A stretch of DNA of 64,000 bases from a virus. The notes under the pieces are model-generated. The model was not told the DNA's origin and made no database searches. It saw nothing but the letters and a program-made list of their open reading frames with translations. The stretch covers positions 1-64,000 of IMG/VR virus record IMGVR_UViG_3300027762_000009; one strand, 5' to 3'. Within the stretch, counting starts at the first letter, position 1. The number at the start of each line of letters is the position of its first letter. The position numbers and the translations under genes were made by a program. Of the stretch, positions 33,477 to 40,605 are shown one piece after another.

Positions 33477-33917
33477 TTATTTGGAGCCCTTTGTTGTTTT
33501 AGTCTTTTTAGCCACTGCTTCGATCACTTCCACAGCTTCTTGAACTTCTTCCGCAGTGACCACCGGGTTCATTTCCTTTTTAACCTTCCACACTTGACTA
33601 TAGTCACATTTTAGTTCTCTTTGTATGTCGATGATTTTCATCCCGTCGGCTAACATCGCCTTAATCTGATTCTTTCTTTCGTTGTTGCCGTGAGACCTGA
33701 TTGATTTTTCAATTTCGATTCCGTTTTTGATCACGTAATTACTGATCACATTATATGCATGATTATAAATTACGCCTACCATCTGATGAATGTCCTTCAC
33801 TTCGTATCCTGCATCGAATAATGTTTGGATCCTTTTGCTCTTGGACAATGTTTCATCCTTTGCTACCGCCATTGCCTCTTCCGTAGTCATTGTTACTTGT
33901 TTGTTAACTATTTTCAT
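33477..33917 (-). CDS. DNA-binding protein with two tandem HTH repeats
   Basis: 146 residues. Two units of the same family as in the 25057-25902 protein: SKSKRIQTLFDAGYEVKDIH followed by NHAYNVISNYV (about 24-60), and ERKNQIKAMLADGMKIIDIQ followed by YSQVWKVKKEM (about 80-115). The tail is Lys/Thr/Ala-rich. It stands in the repeat-rich accessory region and may bind those repeats. A hairpin (GGGCTCC/GGAGCCC, about 33470-33489) spans its stop. Confidence 0.7.
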   Translation of the reverse strand: MKIVNKQVTMTTEEAMAVAKDETLSKSKRIQTLFDAGYEVKDIHQMVGVIYNHAYNVISNYVIKNGIEIEKSIRSHGNNERKNQIKAMLADGMKIIDIQRELKCDYSQVWKVKKEMNPVVTAEEVQEAVEVIEAVAKKTKTTKGSK

Positions 33918-34002
33918 AATAGTCCACCTTTCTGCCCTTACTGCCGGGCCAGCTAAAATGTTATTGGTAGAAATTAAATGTTTGTTTAATTTCTATATTA
34001 TT

Positions 34003-34031
34003 ATTATATCATATATTATAAAAAATATCAC
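34003..34031 (-). promoter_or_regulatory. Promoter for the 33917 leftward gene group
   Basis: On the - strand TATAAT (34008-34003) is preceded by a 17-base spacer and GTGATA. The AT-rich stretch around it resembles the other phage promoters. Confidence 0.5.
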
Positions 34032-34128
34032 GTTATTTTTAAAATAAATTTTCCCTTGCCCCATTAGACCATGAATCAGGTAAACGCCCTCCAGGTTCGT
34101 ATCCTACAGTGTGTCGTTGTGTAAACGG

Positions 34129-34373
34129 TTACTCGGGCGCGGCAAATGTGTTTAGGGGTTTAAAACACCACACTGGTACGCGGGGAATCCTGGAACAGGT
34201 TAATCCGGGAAACGGGTAACTGGGGAACGTTTTAAAGGGTGGGCGGAGACGGGCCAATGTGCGCACGGCAGAACGTTTTAAACGTTGGGCAAGGACAACC
34301 CAGCCGGGCGATCGCTGGCCCCTCTCCCTCATACCATTTAATTGATAGCTCCCTCTCCGTCATACCATTTAAT
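34129..34373. repeat. GC-rich noncoding island 2 with direct repeat
   Basis: It contains GGAGACGGGCC (34245-34255), AACGTTTTA twice (near 34226 and 34274), a dispersed-motif copy CACTGGTACG (34171-34180), and a 22-bp near-duplicate beginning CCTCTCCCTCATACC at 34321 and 34352. No credible gene; the frame on the - strand is Arg/Pro-rich and lacks a ribosome site. The gene-free stretch runs from 33918 to 34503. Confidence 0.6.
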
Positions 34374-34419
34374 AACTTTTGTAACAGGAGTAAGGAACTT
34401 AAAAGTTTTTAAAAAGGAG

Positions 34420-34448
34420 TTGAAAAGGATACAATTTTAATATATAAT
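34420..34448 (+). promoter_or_regulatory. Sigma-A-type promoter with leader hairpin
   Basis: TTGAAA (34420-34425), 17-base spacer, TATAAT (34443-34448). The leader then contains GTACCatccGGTAC (near 34472-34485) just before the ribosome site. The gene group at 35208 has a similar arrangement. Confidence 0.75.
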
Positions 34449-34503
34449 ATAAATATAAAAATTTATTTTAAGTACCATCCGGTACAGAAAGGGGATATTA
34501 ATA

Positions 34504-34839
34504 ATGAAACAGGATAAAGTAATGAAGTATTTAAAAAAGAAGGGAGTGGAGGATAAAATATTTGAAATCTTGTTTGTAACGTGTTCTAAGGACTATATAC
34601 ATCCGAAGGAACAGTTGGAATGGGGGAAAGAGCATGTAACTAATAAAATGAATGAGATGGATGATATTATATGTGCATACTATGATGAACTAATAAACTT
34701 ACCTTGTACTATGGAACTTATTCAAAGAGATTTAATAAAGGTTAAGGAAATTAGGGATATATACTTTGAGGCAAAAAAAAGGGCTCTTGCAAATGGAGTT
34801 AATTTTACAGATGAGGGAGGTAAAATAAATGGAATCTAA
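34504..34839 (+). CDS. Unknown helical protein
   Basis: 111 residues behind AAAGGGGATATTA. Charged helices (MKQDKVMKYLKKKGVEDKIF), one internal Cys. It overlaps the next gene by 11 bases, so they form a pair. No family recognised. Confidence 0.6.
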   Translation: MKQDKVMKYLKKKGVEDKIFEILFVTCSKDYIHPKEQLEWGKEHVTNKMNEMDDIICAYYDELINLPCTMELIQRDLIKVKEIRDIYFEAKKRALANGVNFTDEGGKINGI

Positions 34840-35077
34840 TAATGTTTTAAAGATGAGTGATTGTGACTTTGATTGTAGTTGGGAAGATAGGATAAGGATT
34901 ACGAAGGATGATGTATCGATAATAGATGTGGAACTGAGTGAATTAACTACTATTATGTTGAAGGAAGATGTAGTACAGTTACATCTATTTGGTGTTACGT
35001 ACTTGGAAATAACTCATGAGGATGCGAAGGGGATGTTGGAATCCCATGCTGAGAATTGGGTAGAGAAAGAAAATTAA
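34829..35077 (+). CDS. Unknown acidic protein
   Basis: 82 residues, ATG behind GAGGGAGGTAAAATA inside the previous gene's end. Acidic, mostly beta-predicted (DVSIIDVELSELTTIMLK). The pair ends at a strong hairpin. No family recognised. Confidence 0.6.
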   Translation: MESNNVLKMSDCDFDCSWEDRIRITKDDVSIIDVELSELTTIMLKEDVVQLHLFGVTYLEITHEDAKGMLESHAENWVEKEN

Positions 35078-35089
35078 TAGGTTAGATGG

Positions 35090-35126
35090 AGAGTGGGATT
35101 ATTTAATTATAATCCCACTCTTGATT
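35090..35126 (+). terminator. Terminator
   Basis: AGAGTGGGATTAT (35090-35102) pairs perfectly with ATAATCCCACTCT (35109-35121), 13 bp with a 6-nt loop, followed by a short T-rich stretch (TGATTT). Confidence 0.7.
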
Positions 35127-35150
35127 TCCATACGGACCTTATTATATAAT
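35121..35150 (+). promoter_or_regulatory. Promoter with leader hairpin
   Basis: TTGATT (35121-35126), 18-base spacer, TATAAT (35145-35150). The leader carries GTACCctctgaGGTAC (near 35178-35193) before the ribosome site, as in the 34420 unit. Confidence 0.6.
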
Positions 35151-35207
35151 ATTATTATAATAAAAATATATTTGATGTACCCTCTGAGGTACAGGAAGGA
35201 GTAAGTT

Positions 35208-35633
35208 ATGAAAAAGATGGAGTTAAATGTAGGAGGTACTAAGTTAGTGGAGAGTGTGGTATATTATGGGATGAGTCAGATGGATTGGACTATAAGATGG
35301 TTTTATGGGGATGATCTTAGAGAAAGGGAGTTAAGTGAGACGAGGAAGACGATGTTCTTAGAAGTAGGTTTTACGGAAGATTATGTGGAGAAGATAACGG
35401 AAATGAGAGTTGGTAAATTTTATGATACATTGAAGATGATGAAGGAATTGGAAGAGAAATTAAGGAATATTGCGGGAACAGGTCAAGGGGATCTGGAAGA
35501 TTTATATTGTATCGTAACGGAATTATTAAGATCTCAGGAGGGATTAGTGGAGATGATGAACTGGTGTGAGGATGAGGAAGAGTTGGACCTATTAATAGAT
35601 TTGATCGAAGGACTAGGGTGGGAAGTCGCGTAG
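35208..35633 (+). CDS. Unknown acidic protein
   Basis: 141 residues, ATG behind AGGAAGGAGTAAGTT. Strongly acidic and helical, with many Glu and Met and an acidic end (MNWCEDEEELDLLIDLIEG). The acidity could suit a DNA-mimic or inhibitor role, but that is speculation. Monocistronic, ended by a terminator. Confidence 0.6.
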   Translation: MKKMELNVGGTKLVESVVYYGMSQMDWTIRWFYGDDLRERELSETRKTMFLEVGFTEDYVEKITEMRVGKFYDTLKMMKELEEKLRNIAGTGQGDLEDLYCIVTELLRSQEGLVEMMNWCEDEEELDLLIDLIEGLGWEVA

Positions 35634-35640
35634 TTTTAAG

Positions 35641-35666
35641 AAGGAGTCCGAAAGGACTCTTTTTTA
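35641..35666 (+). terminator. Rho-independent terminator
   Basis: GAGTCC-GAAA-GGACTC directly after the stop codon of the preceding gene, followed by TTTTTTA. Confidence 0.85.
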
Positions 35667-35679
35667 TGGGGTTTTATGG

Positions 35680-35880
35680 GCAGGGGGCGACGGAGATGGG
35701 CCGGCGAGGCTTCTGGCTTTTAGGTCTTTGAGGACGGGCCGGCATGAAGTAATAAATTAAAAATATAGACGTTTTAGGGACGTTTTAGACGGAATGACGA
35801 CGTTTTATGGGCGTTTTATGGGCCGACGGAGACGGGCCAAGGATGCTCGTGGGGTGACGTGCCGGCCACCTCCATTGACA
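35680..35880. repeat. GC-rich noncoding island 3
   Basis: It contains GGAGATGGGCC (35692), AGGACGGGCC (35731), GGAGACGGGCC (35828-35838), three GACGTTTTA and a GGGCGTTTTA near 35768-35818. It shares its words with the islands near 32.7 and 34.2 kb, here in the highest density. The frame across it is not a plausible protein. Confidence 0.6.
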
Positions 35881-35939
35881 AAGGTTTTTTACAAAAAATT
35901 GCCCGAGGGTTTTACGGTATTTTTGGGGGGAACAACACG

Positions 35940-36025
35940 TTACCACGTTACCCTACTAAACACTTTACCACTTTACCCTACTAAACACCTTACCACGTTA
36001 CCACTTTACCACTTTACCCGACTAA
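35940..36025. repeat. Tandem TTACCAC repeats
   Basis: A 24-mer beginning TTACCACGTTACCCTAC at 35940 recurs at 35965 with one change, followed by further TTACCAC units to about 36025. Strand-asymmetric C-rich composition. No gene in 35667-36238. Confidence 0.8.
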
Positions 36026-36158
36026 CCCATTAAATCACTAACCCCCCTAAAATAATTATATATTATAAAATTATAATATTATTCGATATAAAAAAAGTTG
36101 TTCGTGGTATTATAATAAAAGGTAATAAAAAAATAATTAAAATAATTAATAAAAAGTA

Positions 36159-36187
36159 TTGACCTTATATATAATATATGTTATAAT
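36159..36187 (+). promoter_or_regulatory. Strong sigma-A-type promoter
   Basis: TTGACC (36159-36164), 17-base spacer, TATAAT (36182-36187). The best housekeeping-type promoter in the window; it drives the third tandem-HTH gene. Confidence 0.8.
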
Positions 36188-36238
36188 ATAAATATAGTAA
36201 GTAATTAAAAAATAAATTAAAGAAAGGAAGTATTTACT

Positions 36239-36619
36239 ATGATTATTAAAAAAGAGTTTATTAAAAAAATAAATGAAAAGGAGGAAAATATTTTATTAGA
36301 AAATTATTTTAATAATAAAATTAGTAAAAAAGATATTATAATTAAATTATTTTATAATGGTTATAATATAAAAGAAATTAGTAATAAATTAAATATTATA
36401 TATAATATGGTATATAATTATATTAAAGAAAATAGTTTAAAATTAGGTTTTTATAACGATATCGATTTTAGTAAAAATAATAATAATAATGGTAAAAGTA
36501 ATTTAATAAAAAAATTATTTTTAGAAGGTAAAAATGTTATCGAAATTTGTATCGAATTAAAAATAGGTAGTAATTATTGTAACAAAGTTATTAAAGAAAT
36601 TAAAGAAGGTAAAAGGTAA
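36239..36619 (+). CDS. DNA-binding protein with two tandem HTH repeats, extremely AT-rich gene
   Basis: 126 residues behind AGAAAGGAAGTATTTACT. Two units: SKKDIIIKLFYNGYNIKEIS...YNMVYNYIKENS (about 27-62) and SNLIKKLFLEGKNVIEICIE...GSNYCNKVIKEI (about 82-122). It is the same repeat family as in the proteins at 25057 and 33477. The gene is far poorer in G and C than its neighbours, with almost every Asn/Lys/Ile codon AAT/AAA/ATT/ATA, which suggests a separate origin. Consensus promoter upstream, triple terminator downstream. Confidence 0.7.
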   Translation: MIIKKEFIKKINEKEENILLENYFNNKISKKDIIIKLFYNGYNIKEISNKLNIIYNMVYNYIKENSLKLGFYNDIDFSKNNNNNGKSNLIKKLFLEGKNVIEICIELKIGSNYCNKVIKEIKEGKR

Positions 36620-36630
36620 AATTAATATAA

Positions 36631-36722
36631 AAGTTATTATATAGAAATATATAATAACTTTTTTTTTGTAAAATTTTGGAAATTTTCCTTCGGAAAATTT
36701 CTTTTTAACCCTAAAGGGTTTT
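36631..36722 (+). terminator. Three consecutive hairpins ending the HTH unit
   Basis: First: AAGTTATTATAT/ATATAATAACTT (36631-36642, 36649-36660) with a T-tract. Second: GAAATTTTCC/GGAAAATTTC (about 36679-36701) followed by TTTTT. Third: AACCCT/AGGGTT (about 36707-36722). At least the first two look like terminators. Confidence 0.8.
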
Positions 36723-36804
36723 CATTGTTTTATCCTTTTTTAGTTTTAAGTCTACTCGTTTTATAAAGCATCCAGTTCTCCCACACCGGTACTTTTTCCT
36801 CTAG

Positions 36805-36883
36805 TGGCATGGCAATCTGGAGGGCATGGCAATCTGGAATCTGGAATCTGTATGGCAATCTGGATGGCAATCTGACAATCTAA
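36805..36883. repeat. Degenerate tandem repeat ATGGCAATCTGGA
   Basis: Four full ATGGCAATCTG units plus partial units (AATCTGGA, CAATCT) follow each other irregularly. The rest of 36723-37147 holds a promoter, AAAT arrays and no gene. It lies shortly before the terminase genes, so a packaging-site role is possible but unproven. Confidence 0.8.
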
Positions 36884-36995
36884 AAAATACACACACAGGG
36901 AAAATTTGAAACATGGGTCAAACGTAATTCCAGAAGGCTCTACAGGGCGGCAAGACTGAAGGCCTTAAAAAATTTAAAAATTTATTTGTCTCCCT

Positions 36996-37036
36996 CGTGC
37001 AAAATCTTTATAAAAATACTATTATATTAATATAAG
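36996..37036 (+). promoter_or_regulatory. Phage extended promoter copy upstream of the late module
   Basis: It reads CGTGCAAAATCTTTATAAA, then AATACTATTATATTAATAT, deviating from the other copies mainly in TGC for TTA near its start. It is the only promoter candidate before the terminase genes. Confidence 0.6.
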
Positions 37037-37060
37037 ACTAATTAAACCATAATCATAAGC

Positions 37061-37132
37061 AAATAAATAAATAAATAAATAAATAAATAAACAGGATGAT
37101 AAATAAATAAATAAATAAATAAATAAACAGGA
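37061..37132. repeat. Two AAAT tandem arrays, each ending AACAGGA
   Basis: About seven AAAT units end in AAACAGGA, then about seven more end in AAACAGGA, just before the AGGGAGG ribosome site of the terminase small subunit gene. Slippage-prone; could affect translation or mark a packaging region. Confidence 0.9.
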
Positions 37133-37147
37133 AGGGAGGAAACACGT

Positions 37148-38164
37148 ATGCAGCCAACACAAGCAACAACAACTACAGCTATAGCGGCCCTAGACTGGGA
37201 TGCTAAAGGAATAACTTGTTATCAGAAGAAACTGGGAGATTTTGTACAAACATTACAACAAGATTGCGAAGTAAATAATATTGGGATGCCCTTAACTTAC
37301 GTGGATCCAACCGTCATTGCGGAAACCACCCACTGGTGCGCAAGTCCTGACGATATACCGGATGACAAATTTAATGCTTCAATTGTCCCTATAGAATTTG
37401 AAGACGGTCTGCCCACCGTAAATGGGTTACCCTTTTGGGAACGGCTAGATGGCGAAACGCTCCCGTACTATAATGTGTTCAAGCAATATAGGGACATGAA
37501 GTATTACAACAATACACATCTTAACACTCGTTCCATTGCGCGTTTAGGTGAGGAAATAGGAGTTCCTGGGAGATTTCTTTCAATCCTCGGAAGGATCTAT
37601 CATTGGTCACCGAGATGCAAGGCATTCGACATGTATCGAGAAAGAGAACTTCAACTTAGAAGACAAAGGGATATGGAACAATTAGAAAATAAGCACTCTA
37701 AATATGCAATGGATCTCTTAGAACAGGCAATCGCCTATTTGAAAGATAATCCAAAGCAGCTGAATCCTAAGACGGCTTTGGATATGGTAGAGTTAGGAAT
37801 GAAATATGGGCGTGTTTCAGCAGGCCTACTAGGTGATAAGCCTGGGCAAACAGCAGCTTCTTCCGTTCATCAAACAAACATTGCAATTCAGTCCAATTCA
37901 AACACCCAAATGGATCATTCCCAAAATGGGGTTGTGCTGAATAACGGAACTGGTTCCAATAGTCCTGCTGGGCGGAAGTTAGCTGATAATTTAAAAGACA
38001 ATGGTACTTTGGCAAGTATCTTACATGTCCTGAATAGATCTGGTGCCCTCTCCACAGCGGCACCAGAAACCCCTATTGAAACTACTATGGATGAGACTCC
38101 AATCGTCGATGTTATAGATATAACACCAATTGAAACAAATAGCAAAGAAGGTGAAAATGTATGA
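37148..38164 (+). CDS. Terminase small subunit-like protein
   Basis: 338 residues, ATG behind AGGAAGGGAGGAAACACGT. The part around residues 97-165 (PFWERLDGETLPYYNVFKQY, TRSIARLGEEIGV and IYHWSPRCKAFDMY) has the layout of DNA-recognising small-subunit terminases with an early HTH. A coiled segment follows (RRQRDMEQLENKH), then a Ser/Asn/Thr-rich tail. It overlaps the large subunit start by four bases. The assignment rests on pattern and position. Confidence 0.75.
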   Translation: MQPTQATTTTAIAALDWDAKGITCYQKKLGDFVQTLQQDCEVNNIGMPLTYVDPTVIAETTHWCASPDDIPDDKFNASIVPIEFEDGLPTVNGLPFWERLDGETLPYYNVFKQYRDMKYYNNTHLNTRSIARLGEEIGVPGRFLSILGRIYHWSPRCKAFDMYRERELQLRRQRDMEQLENKHSKYAMDLLEQAIAYLKDNPKQLNPKTALDMVELGMKYGRVSAGLLGDKPGQTAASSVHQTNIAIQSNSNTQMDHSQNGVVLNNGTGSNSPAGRKLADNLKDNGTLASILHVLNRSGALSTAAPETPIETTMDETPIVDVIDITPIETNSKEGENV

Positions 38165-38715
38165 GTACATTCTTACGCAGTAATTCGCAAAAGGCTCCAA
38201 ATCGTAGCGAAGAGAAACCTTCGGCAATAAACCCACCTGGTACGTTAAACGATTTGCTAAATAGTTTAAATGTTGCCAATATTGATTTTAATGCCTTGCC
38301 CAGATCTGAATTAGCAGTCCTCCAACAGCTGCTTACGCCTAAAATGACTCAGTATATCCCACATGTGCCAACACCTAAACAAGCAGCCTTCCTCCTTTTG
38401 GACTGCAAAGAGGCTTTTTATGGCGGAGCCGCTGGTGGGGGTAAGAGTGATGCTCTACTTATGGGAGGTTTGCAGTATGTAGATACTAAGGGATATGCTG
38501 GAATCATTTTTCGTAAATCGTATGCAGATTTAACAAAGCCTGGTGCTTTGATAGATAGAAGTAAAGAATGGTTATTTAAGTTTAATGATGTACGATGGGT
38601 TGAAAAAGATAAGAAATTTGAATTCTTTAAAAAATATGGACCCCATACAGAAGTGTGGTCAATCCTTCAATTCGGATATTTGGAAACAGCTAATGACAAG
38701 TACAACTATCAGGGT
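38161..38715 (+). CDS. terL: Terminase large subunit, exon 1
   Basis: 185 codons up to the predicted 5' splice site. The ATPase domain begins here with Walker A GGAAGGGKSD (88-97) and GIIFRKSYADL. Read without splicing, the frame stops at 38742 after QLIHCPPE, before the Walker B motif. Joining 38715 to 39601 keeps the frame and creates YQGGEYQFVGFDELTH, the expected terminase stretch. The spliced protein is 519 residues. It is the motor and nuclease that packages phage DNA. Confidence 0.9.
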
Positions 38716-39600
38716 CAACTTATTCACTGCCCTCCAGAGTAGTTGTATTACATAACCGGTATATGAGACGGTATCTGGTATTGCGTGAACGCATGTAAAA
38801 GCGGTGTGCAAAAGACAAGAAGAGTAAACGGAGGTTGAAGAGTATGTCTTTTAAAGTAAATGAAATCCTAGGTGATATGCAAATTCTAAAAATTGATACA
38901 AAAAACAAAGCCCGACCTAAAGTCGTATTAAAATGTCAGATTTGTGGTTATGTAAGAACAATTGGCCAATCTGCTTTATATAGGGGTGTAGGTAGAACAC
39001 ATCAAGCCTGTATCCAGGCAATTCAAAAGAATTGTGTTCCCGAAGATAAAGATAAACTAGAACGTTTTAGACTAGTTTATCATCAGGCAGAACAACGTTG
39101 TAATAACCCAAACATAAGTAATTATATGAATTATGGTGGGCGGGGTATAAAAATGTTATTTAAAGATTATGCACATTTTTATTGTGTTATGTGGTCCTCT
39201 TACAGAGAAGGTTTAACACTAGAAAGAAAAGACAATGAGGGACATTATACACCAGAGAATTGCTGTTGGGTAACACGTAAAGAACAGGCTGTTAATAGGC
39301 GTACTAGTATAAAAATAATAGCTACTAAAGTAGCTACAGGTTATACTAAATACTATGCCACCATCACTGATTTTTTACAGGAAAACCAAATGTCTTTAAA
39401 TATAGGTGGAAATATTAAAAATTGTATCGATAAACCAAATAGAACCTATCTAGGATGGAAATTTATAAGTGCTAACGGGGAACCCCCAAAGATGGAATCC
39501 CGTGCCAAGCCTATATAATAGGAAGGTGTAGAGACTAATTGTACACTAGGGATTAACACTAGTGGAAGTGCGCAAAGTAAAAAGAGATAGTCCGTACTAG
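38716..39600 (+). mobile_element. Group I intron in terL
   Basis: 885 bases. The 5' exon end AGGGT (38711-38715) pairs with GCCCT (38729-38733) to form P1 with the U-G wobble at the splice site. The 3' end has P7 GACTA (39533-39537) / TAGTC (39588-39592), a P8-type stem CACTAG/CTAGTG between, and the typical AGATAGTCC. The intron ends in G (39600). Splicing restores the terminase frame exactly. It contains an HNH endonuclease gene. Confidence 0.88.
38844..39518 (+). CDS. Intron-encoded HNH homing endonuclease
   Basis: ATG at 38844 behind GGAGGTTGAAGAGT; 224 residues. A zinc-type CQIC lies near residue 32. The core (about 85-155) reads RCNNPN...[11 protein letters not shown], then [19 protein letters not shown] and [11 protein letters not shown], the HNH/NUMOD-type pattern common in phage introns. 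The C-terminal 70 residues probably bind DNA. It should cut intronless terL alleles and spread the intron. Confidence 0.88.
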   Translation: MSFKVNEILGDMQILKIDTKNKARPKVVLKCQICGYVRTIGQSALYRGVGRTHQACIQAIQKNCVPEDKDKLERFRLVYHQAEQRCNNPNISNYMNYGGRGIKMLFKDYAHFYCVMWSSYREGLTLERKDNEGHYTPENCCWVTRKEQAVNRRTSIKIIATKVATGYTKYYATITDFLQENQMSLNIGGNIKNCIDKPNRTYLGWKFISANGEPPKMESRAKPI

Positions 39601-40605
39601 GGTGAATATCAATTTGTAGGCTTTGATGAGTTAACACATATTGATATGAGTAATTATTTATATATGTTTTCTCGTATGAGAAGACTCAAGGGATCTAATG
39701 TACCATTGCGTGTTAGAGGGGGAAGTAATCCTCCTGACGATGATCAAGGTATTTGGGTTTATAATCGTTTTGTTAATCCAGAAACAAAGAAAGATGGTTT
39801 AATTTTTATTCCGGCAGGTATGGATGACAATCCATATCTTGATTCAGAAGAATATGAAAAGTCTCTTGAAGAATTAGATCCCGTAACAAGGGCGCGTCTT
39901 CGCGACGGTGACTGGACTATTACACGTAAAGGCAATATGTTTAAACGAGGTTGGTTTGAAATAGTGGATAGTGCTCCTACTTATAGACGTAAAGTGCGTT
40001 TTTGGGATATGGCCGCTTCTGATGAAGAAAAGGCTAAAAAACGCAATAAGTCAAATGAACCGGATTATACGGTTGGGTTACTGATGAGTGAAGCAGCTGG
40101 AATTTATTACATAGAAGATATTATTCGTGTAAGAAAAAGGCCGGCTGAAACAGAACAATTACAAAAGATTACTTCGGTAACTGATGGGCATAATGTAGCT
40201 ATTAGAGAAGAACAGGAGCCTGGTTCTTCTGGAATAACTACTATTGATATGAAGGCAAGAAATATTTTTGTTGGTTTCAACTATCAAGGAATTCGTTCTA
40301 CAGGATCCAAGATTCTTAGAGCACAAGGATTTAGTGCCGCGGCAGAAAGAGGACAAGTTAAAATAGTAAGAGGCTGTAGACACATTGAGGAATTTTTTAA
40401 TGAATTAGAAAGCTTCCCAGGCGGACTGCACGATGATATGGTTGATTCGGCCAGTGGAAGTTTTTCCGAATTAAAATTTATCCCTCAGGATACCGCTCCT
40501 TTGACTATAGAAAATTATGAAGGTTCTTATTGGGCTGATGAAGACACATTGGGCTCTGGTTATTTTAGAGATATAAAATCTTTTGTTAGAAGGGAGGTTA
40601 GTTGA
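39601..40605 (+). CDS. terL: Terminase large subunit, exon 2
   Basis: 335 codons including stop, starting at the 3' splice site with GEYQFVGFDELTH (Walker B). The RNase H-like nuclease domain has acidic residues in VRFWDMAASD, IREEQEPGSSG and LHDDMVDSASG. An internal ATG at 39646 lies within the exon and is not a start. It overlaps the portal gene by four bases. Confidence 0.9.
   Translation, partial: GEYQFVGFDELTHIDMSNYLYMFSRMRRLKGSNVPLRVRGGSNPPDDDQGIWVYNRFVNPETKKDGLIFIPAGMDDNPYLDSEEYEKSLEELDPVTRARLRDGDWTITRKGNMFKRGWFEIVDSAPTYRRKVRFWDMAASDEEKAKKRNKSNEPDYTVGLLMSEAAGIYYIEDIIRVRKRPAETEQLQKITSVTDGHNVAIREEQEPGSSGITTIDMKARNIFVGFNYQGIRSTGSKILRAQGFSAAAERGQVKIVRGCRHIEEFFNELESFPGGLHDDMVDSASGSFSELKFIPQDTAPLTIENYEGSYWADEDTLGSGYFRDIKSFVRREVS

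Noticed and set aside
25057-33917. Lysogeny module (integrase, CI-type repressor, attachment site)
   Set aside because: DNA-binding proteins are present but no recombinase or duplicated attachment sequence was found anywhere in the window.
34129-34332. Open frame on the - strand in GC-rich island 2
   Set aside because: Arg/Pro-rich translation of repeated noncoding DNA, no ribosome site.
35794-36033. Open frame across island 3 and the TTACCAC repeats
   Set aside because: Translation consists of repeat-derived HTLPLY-type strings; no ribosome site.
36805-37132. CRISPR-like array
   Set aside because: Repeat units are contiguous and degenerate with no spacers; simple tandem repeats.
38161-38742. 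Truncated terminase (pseudogene) reading
   Set aside because: A group I intron with matched P1 and P7 explains the early stop, and splicing restores the full gene.
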